DNA of 64,000 bases from Bosea sp. AS-1 (GCF_002220095.1 NZ_CP022372.1:2576501-2640500), one strand, 5' to 3'; counted from the first letter of the stretch, positions 52,946 to 62,230 are shown. Notes: a model not told the origin generated them from the letters alone. Numbers and translations: made by a program.

Positions 52946-53998
52946 ATGCCGCAGCCGCAAGGCAGCAAGGGGAAAGTGACGATCATCGAGATCGCGGACG
53001 CCGCCGGCGTCTCGAAATCGACGGTCTCGCTCGTCCTCACCGGCCGCGGCAGCGTCAAGCCCGAGACACGCCAGCAGGTCCTGCAGACGATGGATCGGCT
53101 GGGCTATGTCTACAACCGCGGTGCCGCCAATCTGCGCAACGCGCAGTCCCGCATCGTCGGCCTCGTTCTCAACGACCTCTCCAACCCCTTCTTCGCGGAA
53201 TTCGCCATCGGGGTGGAGAAGGTGCTGCAGATGGCTGGCTATGTCGCCTTCATGGCCAACACCGCCGAGAGCGTCGTGCGGCAGGAACAGGTGATGCGGA
53301 TGATGCGCGAGCATGGTGCCGGCGGTATCATCCTCTGCCCGGCGCTCGATACGCGCCCCGAGCATCTCGACTGGGTCAGGGCTGCCGGCACGGCACTGCT
53401 GGTGGCGATCCGCCGGCTGCCGGGCACGGCCGTCAGCCATGTCGTTCCGGAAAACCATGCCGGGGCGAGCCGGGTCACGCGTCACCTCATCAATCTCGGC
53501 CACGAACGCATCGCCTATCTCGGCGGCATGCATTCGATGGTCGTCCGCCAGGAGCGGCACGGCGGCTTCCGCGCGGCGATGGAGGCGGCCGGCCGCAACA
53601 TCGATCCGGCGCTCAACCTCGAAAGCATGCCGACGCGCGATGGCGGCTTCGGCGCGATGAGTGCCGTGCTCTCGCTGGCCGATCGGCCAACCGCGGTGGT
53701 CTGCTACAACGACGTCGTCGCGATCGGCGCGATGCTGGCAGCGGCGCGGCATGGCCTCGTCGTCGGTCGGGACATTGCCGTCGTCGGCTTCGACGATACC
53801 AGCGAGGCGCGCCATGTCTCGCCGGCACTGACCACCGTCGCCGTCGATCCGGTGGGCCTTGGCGAGCGCGCCGCGGCGCTGCTGCTGAAGCAGATTGCCG
53901 ACCCGGTCATGGAGCCGGAAAGCGTCATCGGGCCCGCCAACCTCGTCATCCGCGAATCCTGCGGCGCCTATCAGCGCGCACTCGCCGCCGCCGGCTGA
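52946..53998 (+). CDS. LacI-family transcriptional regulator
   Basis: A 350-residue repressor. The helix-turn-helix is in ITIIEIADAAGVSKSTVSLVLTGRGSVKPETRQQVL (sequence begins with V in place of the first I), residues about 12-47; the hinge helix follows (NRGAANLRNAQSRIVGLV), then the periplasmic-binding-like core, ending with SPALTTVAVDPVGLGERAA. The ATG at 52946 has AGGGACG 6 bases upstream; an open frame 26 codons longer would translate operator 2. Two perfect palindromes upstream suggest it represses itself and the divergent operon. It is the first gene of a plus-strand run of nine catabolic and transport genes. Confidence 0.92.
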   Translation: MPQPQGSKGKVTIIEIADAAGVSKSTVSLVLTGRGSVKPETRQQVLQTMDRLGYVYNRGAANLRNAQSRIVGLVLNDLSNPFFAEFAIGVEKVLQMAGYVAFMANTAESVVRQEQVMRMMREHGAGGIILCPALDTRPEHLDWVRAAGTALLVAIRRLPGTAVSHVVPENHAGASRVTRHLINLGHERIAYLGGMHSMVVRQERHGGFRAAMEAAGRNIDPALNLESMPTRDGGFGAMSAVLSLADRPTAVVCYNDVVAIGAMLAAARHGLVVGRDIAVVGFDDTSEARHVSPALTTVAVDPVGLGERAAALLLKQIADPVMEPESVIGPANLVIRESCGAYQRALAAAG

Positions 53999-54021
53999 AA
54001 CTTTCACCCAGAGACAGAGCC

Positions 54022-55614
54022 ATGGCCTTTCCCCGTATCCTGACTGCCGACGAAGCCGCCGCCCTTATCCCGGACGACGCGATCGTCACGGTTTCCTCAT
54101 CTTCGGGCCTTGGCTGCCCTGACGCCGTGCTGGCGGCGATCGGCCGGCGCTTCGATGCCTCCGGGCATCCAAGCAACCTGACGACCTTGCACCCGATCGC
54201 GGCCGGCGACATGTGGGGCGTCAAGGGCGTCGACCATATCGCCAAGCCCGGCCTGCTGGCGCGGATCATGGGCGGTTCCTACCCTTCCGGCCCCTCCTCG
54301 GCCGAGCCACCGGAAATCTGGAAGATGGTCACGGGCGACCAGATCCCGGCCTACAACATCCCGAGCGGCATCCTGTTCGACATGCATCGCGAGGCCGCGG
54401 CCAAGCGGCCGGGCGTGCTGACCAAGATCGGCATGGACACCTTTGTCGATCCGAAGCATCAGGGCTGCGCCATGAACGCGCGTGCCGCGGCCGAGCCGAT
54501 CGTCAGCCGTGTGGAGTTCGACGGCGAGGACTGGCTCTATTTCCGCAGCATCGTGCCGAAGGTTGCGATCATCCGCGCGACCACAGCCGACGAGCGCGGC
54601 AACCTTTCCTATGAGCATGAGGGCGGCCTGCTCGGCCCGCTCGATCAGGCGCTCGCCGTGCGCAACAATGGCGGCATCGTCATCGCGCAGGTGAAGCGTG
54701 TGGTCGAGGCCGGCAGCCTCAACACGCAGGCCGTGTTCGTGCCGGGCATCCTCGTCGATGCGATCGTGGTCGCGCCCGACCAGATGCAGACGACGCAGAC
54801 CGTCTACGATCCCGCGATCTCCGGCGAGGTGCGCCGGCCGCTGTCGAGTTTCGAGACGCCGGCCTTCGATGTCGCCAAGGTCATCGCCCGGCGCGTTGCG
54901 CAGGAGCTGCGCCATGGCGATGCGGTCAATATCGGCTTCGGCATCTCGGCCAATGTCCCGCGCATCCTGATCGAGGAAGGCCAGCACGGCGCCGTGACCT
55001 GGGTGATCGAGCAAGGAGCCGTCGGTGGCGTGCCGCTGCTCGAGTTTCAGTTCGGCTGCGCCTCCAATGCCGAGGCGATCGTGCCCTCGCCCTATCAGTT
55101 CACCTACTTCCAGGGGGCGGGCTTCGACATGTCGCTGCTCTCCTTCCTGCAGATCGACCGGCAGGGCTGCGTCAACGTCTCCAAGCTTGGCGTCAGGCCG
55201 CATGTGACGGCGGGCGCCGGTGGCTTCATCGACATCACCGCGCGGGCCAAGCGCATCGTCTTCTCCGGCTATTTCAGCGCCGCAGCCAAGCTCGCCATCG
55301 CTGACGGCAAGCTCGTCATCGAGAAGGAGGGCAAGGTGAAGAAGCTGGTCGAGGCGGTGGAGCACATCTCTTTCTCCGGCCCGCGCGCCGTCGCGCAGGG
55401 CCAGGACGTGACCTACATCACCGAACGCTGCGTGATGAAGCTGACGGTGGAGGGCATCGTCGTCACGGAGATCGCGCCGGGCGTCGATCTGGAGCGCGAT
55501 ATCCTCGCCCAGAGCGAATTCCCGCTGCTCGTGCCACAGCCGCCCAAGCTGATGGACGCCGCCCTGTTCGATGAGGCTCTGATTGGCCTCGAACTGCCGA
55601 AGAGGGCAGCATGA
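54022..55614 (+). CDS. Acetate/3-ketoacid-type CoA-transferase (family I, fused subunits)
   Basis: A 530-residue CoA-transferase with both halves in one chain. The first half starts PRILTADEAAALIPDDAIVTVSSSSGLGCPD; the second carries VNIGFGISANVPRIL and the catalytic glutamate in WVIEQGAVGGVP (about residue 330), as in acetoacetate and propionate CoA-transferases. It activates a carboxylic acid by taking CoA from another acyl-CoA, the entry step for a beta-oxidation-like route. It follows lacI by 23 bp and overlaps the next gene by ATGA. Confidence 0.9.
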   Translation: MAFPRILTADEAAALIPDDAIVTVSSSSGLGCPDAVLAAIGRRFDASGHPSNLTTLHPIAAGDMWGVKGVDHIAKPGLLARIMGGSYPSGPSSAEPPEIWKMVTGDQIPAYNIPSGILFDMHREAAAKRPGVLTKIGMDTFVDPKHQGCAMNARAAAEPIVSRVEFDGEDWLYFRSIVPKVAIIRATTADERGNLSYEHEGGLLGPLDQALAVRNNGGIVIAQVKRVVEAGSLNTQAVFVPGILVDAIVVAPDQMQTTQTVYDPAISGEVRRPLSSFETPAFDVAKVIARRVAQELRHGDAVNIGFGISANVPRILIEEGQHGAVTWVIEQGAVGGVPLLEFQFGCASNAEAIVPSPYQFTYFQGAGFDMSLLSFLQIDRQGCVNVSKLGVRPHVTAGAGGFIDITARAKRIVFSGYFSAAAKLAIADGKLVIEKEGKVKKLVEAVEHISFSGPRAVAQGQDVTYITERCVMKLTVEGIVVTEIAPGVDLERDILAQSEFPLLVPQPPKLMDAALFDEALIGLELPKRAA

Positions 55615-56384
55615 GCGACCCCGTCCGCCTCGACATCGCCTCCGGCATCGCGACGATCACGCTCGCCCGCCCGGAAAAACTCAACGCACTTGACGATGTG
55701 ATGGTCGGGCTGCTCGGTCGCTTTGCCGACGCCATCGACGCCGATCGCTCGGTGCGCGCCGTGATCCTGACCGCCGAGGGCAAGGCCTTTTGCGCCGGCG
55801 GCGACATCGTCGCCTGGGGCGGGTTGTCTCCGCTGGAGATGGGGCAGGGCTGGGTTCGCTCCGGCCACCGCGTCTTCGACAAGCTGGCGCGGATGAAGCC
55901 GCCCGTCATCGCCGCGATGAACGGCCATGCGCTTGGCGGCGGGCTCGAGCTGGCCGTCACCGCCGATATCCGCATCTGCGAGGTGCAGGCCAAGATCGGC
56001 CTGCCCGAGACCGGGCTCGGCATGATTCCTGGCTGGTCGGGCACGCAGCGCCTGGTCAAGCGCCTCGGCGGGCAGGTCGCGCGGCGCCTCGCGTTGACCG
56101 GAGAGATCGTTACCGCCGAGACGGCGCTGACGTTGGGCATTGTCGACCAGGTCGTCGAGAAGGGAGGGGCGCTCGCCGCGGCGCAGGCCATGGCCGAGCG
56201 CATCGGCCAGCGCGGCCCGGTTGCCAACATCGTCGTCAAGCAGCTCATCAACGCGGCGGAAAACGAGGATAGTGCTGCCGTCATGGAGACGCTGGCGAGC
56301 TCGCTCGTCTCCTATACCGAGGATGTGAAGGAGGGCGTCGGCGCCTTCCAGGAAAAGCGCACGCCTACCTACCGGGGAGAGTGA
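55611..56384 (+). CDS. Enoyl-CoA hydratase/isomerase family protein
   Basis: A 257-residue crotonase-fold enzyme. The oxyanion segments are GKAFCAGGDIVAWG and NGHALGGGLELAVTADIRI, and catalytic Glu candidates lie in IGLPETGLGMIPGWSGTQRL, just where enoyl-CoA hydratases have them. It probably hydrates the double bond made by the acyl-CoA dehydrogenase at 50454. It overlaps the CoA-transferase gene and is followed after 1 bp by the SDR gene. Confidence 0.92.
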   Translation: MSDPVRLDIASGIATITLARPEKLNALDDVMVGLLGRFADAIDADRSVRAVILTAEGKAFCAGGDIVAWGGLSPLEMGQGWVRSGHRVFDKLARMKPPVIAAMNGHALGGGLELAVTADIRICEVQAKIGLPETGLGMIPGWSGTQRLVKRLGGQVARRLALTGEIVTAETALTLGIVDQVVEKGGALAAAQAMAERIGQRGPVANIVVKQLINAAENEDSAAVMETLASSLVSYTEDVKEGVGAFQEKRTPTYRGE

Positions 56385-56385
56385 G

Positions 56386-57147
56386 ATGACGCGTCCTGTC
56401 GCCCTGATCACCGGCGCGAGGCGCGGCATCGGCCGCGCTATCGGCGTCGCGCTCGCGAAAACCGGTTACGACATCGCCTTCACCGACATCGCTGAGGACG
56501 AGGCCGTTGCCGAGGCCAGGAAGCTGTTCGAGGAAGCCGGCGCAACGGCCCGCTTCTTCAAGCACGACGTGGCGGCCATCGAAAGCCATGCCGGCCTCGT
56601 TGCTGATGTGAAGCAGGCCTTCGGTCGGCTCGATCTCTTCGTCTCGAATGCCGGCATCGGCGCGCCGGTGCGTGGCGACATGCTGGAGATCACGCCGGAG
56701 AGCTACGATCTCGTCATGGGCATCAACCTGCGCGGTGCCGCCTTCCTGAGCCAGGAGGTCGCGAAGACGATGCTGGCGGACAGGCCGGAGCGTCCGGCCA
56801 TCGTCTTCATTACCTCGGCCTCGACCGAGCTGGTCTCGATCGACCGGGCGCAGTACTGCGTCTCCAAGCTCGGCCTCTCGATGTGGGCCAAGGCGCTGGC
56901 GGTGAGACTGGCTCCGGAGGGGATTCCGGTCTTCGAGGTCCGCCCGGGTGTGATCCGCACCGACATGACGGCGAAGGTCGCCGCCAAATACGATGCCCGG
57001 ATCGCCGAAGGCCTGATTCCGGCCGGGCGCTGGGGCGAGGGGGAGGATGTCGCGGCTGTGGTCGCGGCGCTGACCGGCGGCCAGTTCGCCTATGCCACGG
57101 GGACAGTGATAAACGCCGACGGCGGATTGCTGATTCCGCGGTTGTGA
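56386..57147 (+). CDS. Short-chain dehydrogenase/reductase, 3-oxoacyl reductase type
   Basis: A 253-residue SDR. The cofactor motif is TGARRGIGRAIG, VSNAGIGAP is the NAG motif, and the catalytic set is S in FITSAS, then Y and K in YCVSKLGLSMW. TGxxINADGGLLIPRL at the end is normal for FabG-like members. It likely oxidises the hydroxy intermediate made by the hydratase, or reduces a keto compound. It is in the lacI operon, 110 bp before the importer genes. Confidence 0.91.
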   Translation: MTRPVALITGARRGIGRAIGVALAKTGYDIAFTDIAEDEAVAEARKLFEEAGATARFFKHDVAAIESHAGLVADVKQAFGRLDLFVSNAGIGAPVRGDMLEITPESYDLVMGINLRGAAFLSQEVAKTMLADRPERPAIVFITSASTELVSIDRAQYCVSKLGLSMWAKALAVRLAPEGIPVFEVRPGVIRTDMTAKVAAKYDARIAEGLIPAGRWGEGEDVAAVVAALTGGQFAYATGTVINADGGLLIPRL

Positions 57148-57257
57148 GGATGCTGCGGTTCGGGCAAGAAGCCGGCACTTCAGCCGGACGGAGAGGATGG
57201 AATGAAGAAGGCGCATGAAGGCGGCTCCGCTTTCGCCGCCCAGGGCGGGCGGCGCGC

Positions 57258-57926
57258 ATGAGCTATGAATTTGACTTTGCCGACGTCTTTGCGGCGTGGC
57301 CCGAGCTGCTGCAGGGCCTGATCAATTCGCTGGTGCTCTCGGCCCTGGCGATGGCGATCGGCATGGTGGTCTCGGTCGCGGGCGCGCTCGGCAAGACCTC
57401 GGGGCCGAAATGGCTGGTCCGGATCATCGACGAATATATCGAGCTCATCCGCAACACGCCGTTCCTGATCCAGATCTTCGTGATCTATTTCGGCCTGCCG
57501 ACCTTCGGCCTGAAGTTCTCCTCCAACGGGGCGGCCCTACTCGCGCTGGTCGTCAATGTCGGCGCCTACGGCATCGAGATCATCCGTGCCGGCATCGAGA
57601 GCATCCAGAAGGGGCAGGTCGAGGCGGGCAAGTCGCTCGGCATGCGCCCGCTCCAGATCTTCCGCTACATCATCCTGAAGCCGGCGATCCAGGCGATCTA
57701 TCCGTCGCTGACCAGCCAGTTCATCCTGCTGATGCTGAACACCAGCGTCTGCTCGGCGATTGCGGCGAGCGAATTGACGGCCGTGGCCGGCGACATCCAG
57801 TCGCGCACCTTCCGCAGCTTCGAGGTCTATTTCGTCGCGACATGCCTGTATCTCGCGCTTTCCGTCTTCTTCTGGACGGTCTTCGCCGGGATCGAACGCG
57901 CCTTCCTGCGCAAGCCGACACGGTAG
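57258..57926 (+). CDS. Amino-acid-type ABC importer permease
   Basis: A 222-residue HisQ/GlnP-family permease: LIRNTPFLIQIFVIYFGLP, then the EAA loop QVEAGKSLGMRPLQIFRYIILKPAIQAIYP. It starts at an ATG preceded by a GC-rich stretch without a strong ribosome site. It pairs with the next permease 7 bp downstream. The operon is LacI-linked and otherwise encodes CoA-pathway enzymes, so the ligand is more likely a carboxylic or amino acid than a peptide. Confidence 0.91.
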   Translation: MSYEFDFADVFAAWPELLQGLINSLVLSALAMAIGMVVSVAGALGKTSGPKWLVRIIDEYIELIRNTPFLIQIFVIYFGLPTFGLKFSSNGAALLALVVNVGAYGIEIIRAGIESIQKGQVEAGKSLGMRPLQIFRYIILKPAIQAIYPSLTSQFILLMLNTSVCSAIAASELTAVAGDIQSRTFRSFEVYFVATCLYLALSVFFWTVFAGIERAFLRKPTR

Positions 57927-57933
57927 GTGACCC

Positions 57934-58584
57934 ATGCGCACACTCGGATCAGGCGACATCATCTACATCATCATGGCGGTCCGCTGGACGCTGCTGCTTT
58001 CGCTCGTCGCTTTCCTCGGCGGGGCGATCGGCGGGGCGCTGGTCGCGCTCGCCCGAACCAGCGAATTCAAGGGGCTGCGGTTCCTGTCCGCCGGCTACAT
58101 CAAGCTTTTCCAGGGCACGCCGCTGCTGATGCAGCTCTTCCTCGCCTTCTTCGTGCCGGGGCTGTTCGGCTGGTCGGTCGATCCCTGGACGGCGGCGGCG
58201 CTCGGCCTGTCGCTGCATGCCAGCGCCTTCCTCGGCGAGATCTGGCGCGGTGCGATCGAGGTGGTGCCGCGCGGACAATGGGAGGCGGCGACCTCGCTCG
58301 GCCTGCGCTACTGGCCGAAGATGGTGCTGGTCATCGCACCGCAGGCGATCCGCATTGCGATTCCGCCGACGATCGGCTTCCTGGTGCAGCTCATCAAGGG
58401 CACGTCGCTCGCCTCGATCATCGGTTTCGTCGAGCTGACGCGCGCCGCGCAGATCATCAACAACGCCACCTTCCGGCCCTTCACGATCTTCGCGCTCGTC
58501 GCATTGATCTATTACGTCATCTGCCGGCCGCTCTCGGCCTACAGCAAGAGGATGGAGCAAAAGCTCCTCGTCGCCGCGCGCTGA
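57934..58584 (+). CDS. Amino-acid-type ABC importer permease
   Basis: A 216-residue partner permease with LFQGTPLLMQLFLAFF and the EAA loop GQWEAATSLGLRYWPKMVLVIAPQAIRIAIPP. It ends 3 bp before a 14-bp perfect hairpin that separates it from the binding-protein gene. Confidence 0.91.
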   Translation: MRTLGSGDIIYIIMAVRWTLLLSLVAFLGGAIGGALVALARTSEFKGLRFLSAGYIKLFQGTPLLMQLFLAFFVPGLFGWSVDPWTAAALGLSLHASAFLGEIWRGAIEVVPRGQWEAATSLGLRYWPKMVLVIAPQAIRIAIPPTIGFLVQLIKGTSLASIIGFVELTRAAQIINNATFRPFTIFALVALIYYVICRPLSAYSKRMEQKLLVAAR

Positions 58585-58587
58585 GCT

Positions 58588-58620
58588 GTTCCGCAAAAGA
58601 GCGAACCTCTTTTGCGGAAC
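58588..58620 (+). repeat. 14-bp perfect hairpin between permease and binding-protein genes
   Basis: GTTCCGCAAAAGAG pairs perfectly with CTCTTTTGCGGAAC around a 5-nt loop. It has no terminal T-run, so it is likelier to be an RNA processing or stability element that lets the binding protein be made in excess than a full terminator. It also contains GTTCC and GGAAC ends, but the spacing differs from that of the regulon operators. Confidence 0.65.
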
Positions 58621-58678
58621 GCACATGCTCGGAACGTATCGATGCGAACACCAGCCTACCCTGAGAGGAGAACGACCC

Positions 58679-59515
58679 ATGTCCCTGTTTAAATCGATTT
58701 GCCGGCGCGGCCTCGGCGCGCTGGTCTTCGCCGGCCTTGCCGCCGCCGCACTCAACACCGCCCCGGCCCAGGCCGCGACGCCTGACGAGATCAAGGCCCG
58801 CGGCAAGCTGATGGTCGGCGTGCTGACCGACTATCCGCCCTTCGGCGGCACCGACGCCAACCAGCAGCCGGCCGGCTACGACGCGGATGTCGCGGCGCTG
58901 ATGGCCAAGGCCATGGGCGTCAAGCTCGAGCTCGTGCCGGTTACCGGTCCGAACCGCATCCCCTACCTGCTGACCAACAAGGTCGACGTGCTGATCGCCA
59001 CTTTCGGCATCACCCCCGAGCGCCAGAAGCAGGTGCTGTTCTCCAACCCCTACAGCACGCTGACCATCTATGTGCTGGCGCCCAAGAGCCTGGCCATCAA
59101 GGCGCCGGAAGACCTGAAGAACGTGACGATCAGCGTCGCCCGCGCTTCGACGCAGGACATCGCGATCAGCGCCGTCGCCCCGCAGGGCACGCCGCTGAAG
59201 CGCTATGACGACGACGCCACCGCCCTTCAGGCGCTGATCTCGGGCCAGGTCCAGGCGATGGGCGCGAGCAACACCATCCTCGCCCAGCTCAACAAGGACT
59301 ACCCACAGCTCAACATCGAGCCGAAGATCACGCTGAAGGAGCAGGCCAACGGCATGGCCTTCCGCAAGGCCGATACGGCGCTGGCCGAGTACGCCAACAA
59401 GTTCATCGCCGAGATCGAGGGCAATGGCGAGCTCTCGAAGATCAACCAGAAGTGGTTCGGCATGCCGCTCCCGAAGCTGCCGCCGATGCCGAAATTCAAC
59501 GGCGACAAGTGGTGA
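58679..59515 (+). CDS. Amino-acid-type ABC importer binding protein
   Basis: A 278-residue family 3 solute-binding protein with a signal peptide (about 1-30, QAATP). GKLMVGVLTDYPPFGGTDANQQPAGYDADVAALMAKAMGVKLELVPVT is the typical lobe-1 start and ITPERQKQVLFSNPY the family signature. GAGAGGAGA lies 7 bases before the ATG at 58679. It follows the hairpin at 58588 and precedes the ATPase gene by 140 bp. Confidence 0.91.
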   Translation: MSLFKSICRRGLGALVFAGLAAAALNTAPAQAATPDEIKARGKLMVGVLTDYPPFGGTDANQQPAGYDADVAALMAKAMGVKLELVPVTGPNRIPYLLTNKVDVLIATFGITPERQKQVLFSNPYSTLTIYVLAPKSLAIKAPEDLKNVTISVARASTQDIAISAVAPQGTPLKRYDDDATALQALISGQVQAMGASNTILAQLNKDYPQLNIEPKITLKEQANGMAFRKADTALAEYANKFIAEIEGNGELSKINQKWFGMPLPKLPPMPKFNGDKW

Positions 59516-59595
59516 GCTTTAGCGGCGCCACGGTTTCGACGCGGGCCTGAGCCCTCGTCGAAGCACGGGTCCGCATGGCGGCTTCCGTCGAAACA

Positions 59596-59624
59596 GATGC
59601 GCCCGGTCCTCGGCCGGGCGCATC
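59596..59624 (+). terminator. 11-bp hairpin between binding-protein and ATPase genes
   Basis: GATGCGCCCGG and CCGGGCGCATC pair perfectly around TCCTCGG, followed by TTCC. It may attenuate transcription into the ATPase gene. The T-run is too short for a strong terminator. Confidence 0.5.
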
Positions 59625-59655
59625 TTCCACCATCCCATACGAAACGGTTTTCCAG

Positions 59656-60441
59656 ATGAGCGCCATCGCCCCCGCCGGCCACGAGATCGGCGACGTGATC
59701 ATCGAGATGCGCAAGGTCGACAAGTTCTACGGCGACTTCCATGTCCTGCGCGACATCGACCTCACCGTCTCGCGCGGCGAGCGCATCGTCATCTGCGGGC
59801 CCTCGGGCTCGGGCAAGTCGACGCTGATCCGTTGCCTGAACCAGCTTGAAGAGCATCAGAAGGGCGAGATCGTCATCGACGGCACGACCGTCGACGCCAA
59901 ACTCAAGGGTATCGAGGACATCCGTCGCGAGATCGGCATGGTGTTCCAGAGCTTCAACCTGTTTCCGCATCTCACCGCGCTGGAGAACTGCACGCTCGCG
60001 CCGATGAAGGTGCGCGGCATTCCGCGGCCCGAGGCCGAGGCGAATGCCCGAAAGATCCTGGAGCGCGTCCATATCCCGGAGCAGGCAAACAAATATCCGG
60101 TACAGCTTTCGGGCGGCCAGCAGCAGCGCGTCGCGATCGCGCGTTCGCTCTGTATGAATCCGAAGATCATGTTGTTCGACGAGCCGACATCGGCTCTCGA
60201 TCCCGAAATGGTCAGCGAAGTGCTCGACGTCATGGTCGAACTGGCCGAGAGCGGCATGACCATGCTCTGCGTCACCCATGAGATGGGTTTTGCCCGCAAG
60301 GTTGCCGACCGGGTGATCTTCATGGATGCCGGCGAGATCGTCGAGGTTGCCGCGCCGGATCAGTTCTTCACCGCGCCGCAGAACGAGCGGACGCGCAAGT
60401 TCCTCGGCCAGATCCTGCACGCGCAGACGCAGGCGCACTGA
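59656..60441 (+). CDS. Amino-acid-type ABC importer ATPase
   Basis: A 261-residue GlnQ-like ATPase: Walker [25 protein letters not shown], signature [14 protein letters not shown], Walker [16 protein letters not shown] and switch histidine [11 protein letters not shown]. Start is ATG at 59656; an open frame 27 codons longer crosses the preceding hairpin. It completes the importer with the permeases at 57258-58584, and is followed after 7 bp by the epimerase gene. Confidence 0.92.
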   Translation: MSAIAPAGHEIGDVIIEMRKVDKFYGDFHVLRDIDLTVSRGERIVICGPSGSGKSTLIRCLNQLEEHQKGEIVIDGTTVDAKLKGIEDIRREIGMVFQSFNLFPHLTALENCTLAPMKVRGIPRPEAEANARKILERVHIPEQANKYPVQLSGGQQQRVAIARSLCMNPKIMLFDEPTSALDPEMVSEVLDVMVELAESGMTMLCVTHEMGFARKVADRVIFMDAGEIVEVAAPDQFFTAPQNERTRKFLGQILHAQTQAH

Positions 60442-60448
60442 GCCGACC

Positions 60449-61606
60449 ATGCTCGACCTGTCGCCTGCCGGCTTGCAGCGCTGGACCTATGGGACGCTGA
60501 TCCCGAGCTGGATCGAACGCGCCGTCGATCACGCCGCGGGCGGCTTCACCGAAGAATTCACGGCGGACGGTCGTCCGGTCGCGGCGCCGGACCGCAGCGC
60601 GCTCACGACGGCGCGCCTCGCTTACACTTTCAGCCACGCCGCACGATTGAGCGGCGATCCAGCGTCGCTGGAGGCGGCGCGGCATGGTTTCGACCTGCTG
60701 CTGAAGGCCCAGGCCGCGAATGGCTATGTGCCGAAGCGCTTTCGTCCCGATGGCTCCGCGAGCGTTCCGCGCCGTGACCTCTACGACCTGGCCTTCGTGC
60801 TCTTCGCATCCGCGCATTATCACCGGCTGACCGGCGAAGCGGAGGCAATCCGCCTGGCCGAGGCGACGATGGACGGGATCGAAAGCAAGCTGGCCGCTCC
60901 GTTCGGCGGCTATACCGAGGACGATCTCGGCACACTGCCGCGGCGTCAGAATCCGCATATGCATCTGCTCGAAGCCTTCCACGCGCTGGCTGAAGCGACC
61001 GGCAACCAGCGCTGGTTCGATGCAGCCGACCGCATCGTCCGGCTGGCGGCCGAGCGCTTCATCGATGCGCAGGGCACACTCGGAGAATTCTTCGATACAG
61101 ACTGGCAGCCCGTGGTGGGCGACCCCGGCCGATTGCGCGAGCCGGGCCATCAGTTCGAATGGGTCTGGCTGCTGCATCACCACCATCGCCTGACCGGCTG
61201 GGAGAGGGTGCGCGGGCTGGCTGACGGGCTCTATCGCTTCGGACACGCGCATGGCATCGACAGCGATCCGGGTTGCCCGGCGCTGGTGTTCGACGGCATC
61301 GACCCCGATGGGGGGCTCGTCGCACCGACAAAGCTGCTCTGGCCGCAGACGGAATTCATCAAGGCGCTGGGCGCCCGCTTCGAATTTGCGGGCGACAAGA
61401 CGGCGGCGGAGCGGCTTTCGCACCATCTCGGCCTGACTTTCCAGCATTTCGTCGATACGCGGACCGGGCTCTGGCACAACCAGCTCGATCGGGCCGGTGC
61501 GCCGCTGCCGATCGCGCTGCCGTCGCGGGTGCTCTACCACCTCTTCCTGTGCCTGGCGGAAACGCTGCGGATCATGCCGCCGCAGCCAGGCGAGACAGCG
61601 GCATAG
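60449..61606 (+). CDS. AGE-family epimerase/isomerase (N-acylglucosamine 2-epimerase-like)
   Basis: A 385-residue (alpha/alpha)6-barrel enzyme. Family histidines are seen in NPHMHLLEAFHALAEATG and HQFEWVWLLHHHHRLTGW, and toward the C-terminus in GLWHNQLDRAGAP. The family isomerises or epimerises mannose, N-acylglucosamine and similar aldoses. Its place at the end of a LacI-linked operon with CoA enzymes and an amino-acid-type importer is unusual and suggests the imported compound has a sugar-like part. Start ATG follows the ATPase stop by 7 bp. Confidence 0.87.
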   Translation: MLDLSPAGLQRWTYGTLIPSWIERAVDHAAGGFTEEFTADGRPVAAPDRSALTTARLAYTFSHAARLSGDPASLEAARHGFDLLLKAQAANGYVPKRFRPDGSASVPRRDLYDLAFVLFASAHYHRLTGEAEAIRLAEATMDGIESKLAAPFGGYTEDDLGTLPRRQNPHMHLLEAFHALAEATGNQRWFDAADRIVRLAAERFIDAQGTLGEFFDTDWQPVVGDPGRLREPGHQFEWVWLLHHHHRLTGWERVRGLADGLYRFGHAHGIDSDPGCPALVFDGIDPDGGLVAPTKLLWPQTEFIKALGARFEFAGDKTAAERLSHHLGLTFQHFVDTRTGLWHNQLDRAGAPLPIALPSRVLYHLFLCLAETLRIMPPQPGETAA

Positions 61607-61627
61607 GCCGCCGCTGCAAGCGCCTTC

Positions 61628-62230
61628 TCAGTCCTGCTCGACCGGCTCGCCGAGCGAGAGCATCAGCCGGTTCGCCCAGTTGAAGAACGAGGCGGCGTGG
61701 ATCAGGTCCGAGATCGCGAGATCGTCGAGGCCGAGATCGCGCAGCTTGCGGACATGCTCGGGACCGAAGGCGATCGGCGTTGCCGTGAGCGCGACGGAGG
61801 CCTCGATCACCGCATTCCAGAGCGAATCGATATCGGCGCCGGTGCCTTCGTCGAGCAGGCGCTGGACGTCGTCCTTGCGCTTCGAGAAGGTGCTGGCGAA
61901 GCGGGCATGCACCGAGGCGCAGTAGATGCAGCCATTGTTGCGCGAGACGGCGGCCGCGGCCAGCTCTCGCTCGGCGCGGGGCAGCCCGGCACGGGTATTG
62001 TAGAAGATGTCCTTGTCGGCCAGCGTCCGCGCCCGGAGGATGTCCGGATCATGCGCGAGGAGCCGGAAATAAGGGCTCTTGGCGCGTGCGATATCGACCA
62101 GCCCTTCCTTCTGTCGATCGGTCAGCGCGTCTTCGGGAATCGGGTCGATCCAGGCTTCCCAGCCGAGCTCGGCCTGGGTGAAGCGGTTCGGCGCCGTGGT
62201 GGCCGGACGTTCGAGTGTGGCATCGCTCAT
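61628..62230 (-). CDS. Alkylhydroperoxidase-domain (AhpD-like) protein, Avi_7169-type
   Basis: A 200-residue carboxymuconolactone-decarboxylase-like protein. NNGCIYCASVHARFA gives the redox CxxC plus histidine of AhpD-like peroxidases; the frame FNWANRLMLSLGEPVE at the C-terminus is typical of the peroxidase-related subgroup. By gene order with the next two genes it matches the Avi_7169-type member of a conserved trio. It probably handles peroxides or electrophiles from the neighbouring flavin monooxygenase. The trio runs monooxygenase, CMD protein, this gene, all minus strand. Confidence 0.85.
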   Translation of the reverse strand: MSDATLERPATTAPNRFTQAELGWEAWIDPIPEDALTDRQKEGLVDIARAKSPYFRLLAHDPDILRARTLADKDIFYNTRAGLPRAERELAAAAVSRNNGCIYCASVHARFASTFSKRKDDVQRLLDEGTGADIDSLWNAVIEASVALTATPIAFGPEHVRKLRDLGLDDLAISDLIHAASFFNWANRLMLSLGEPVEQD

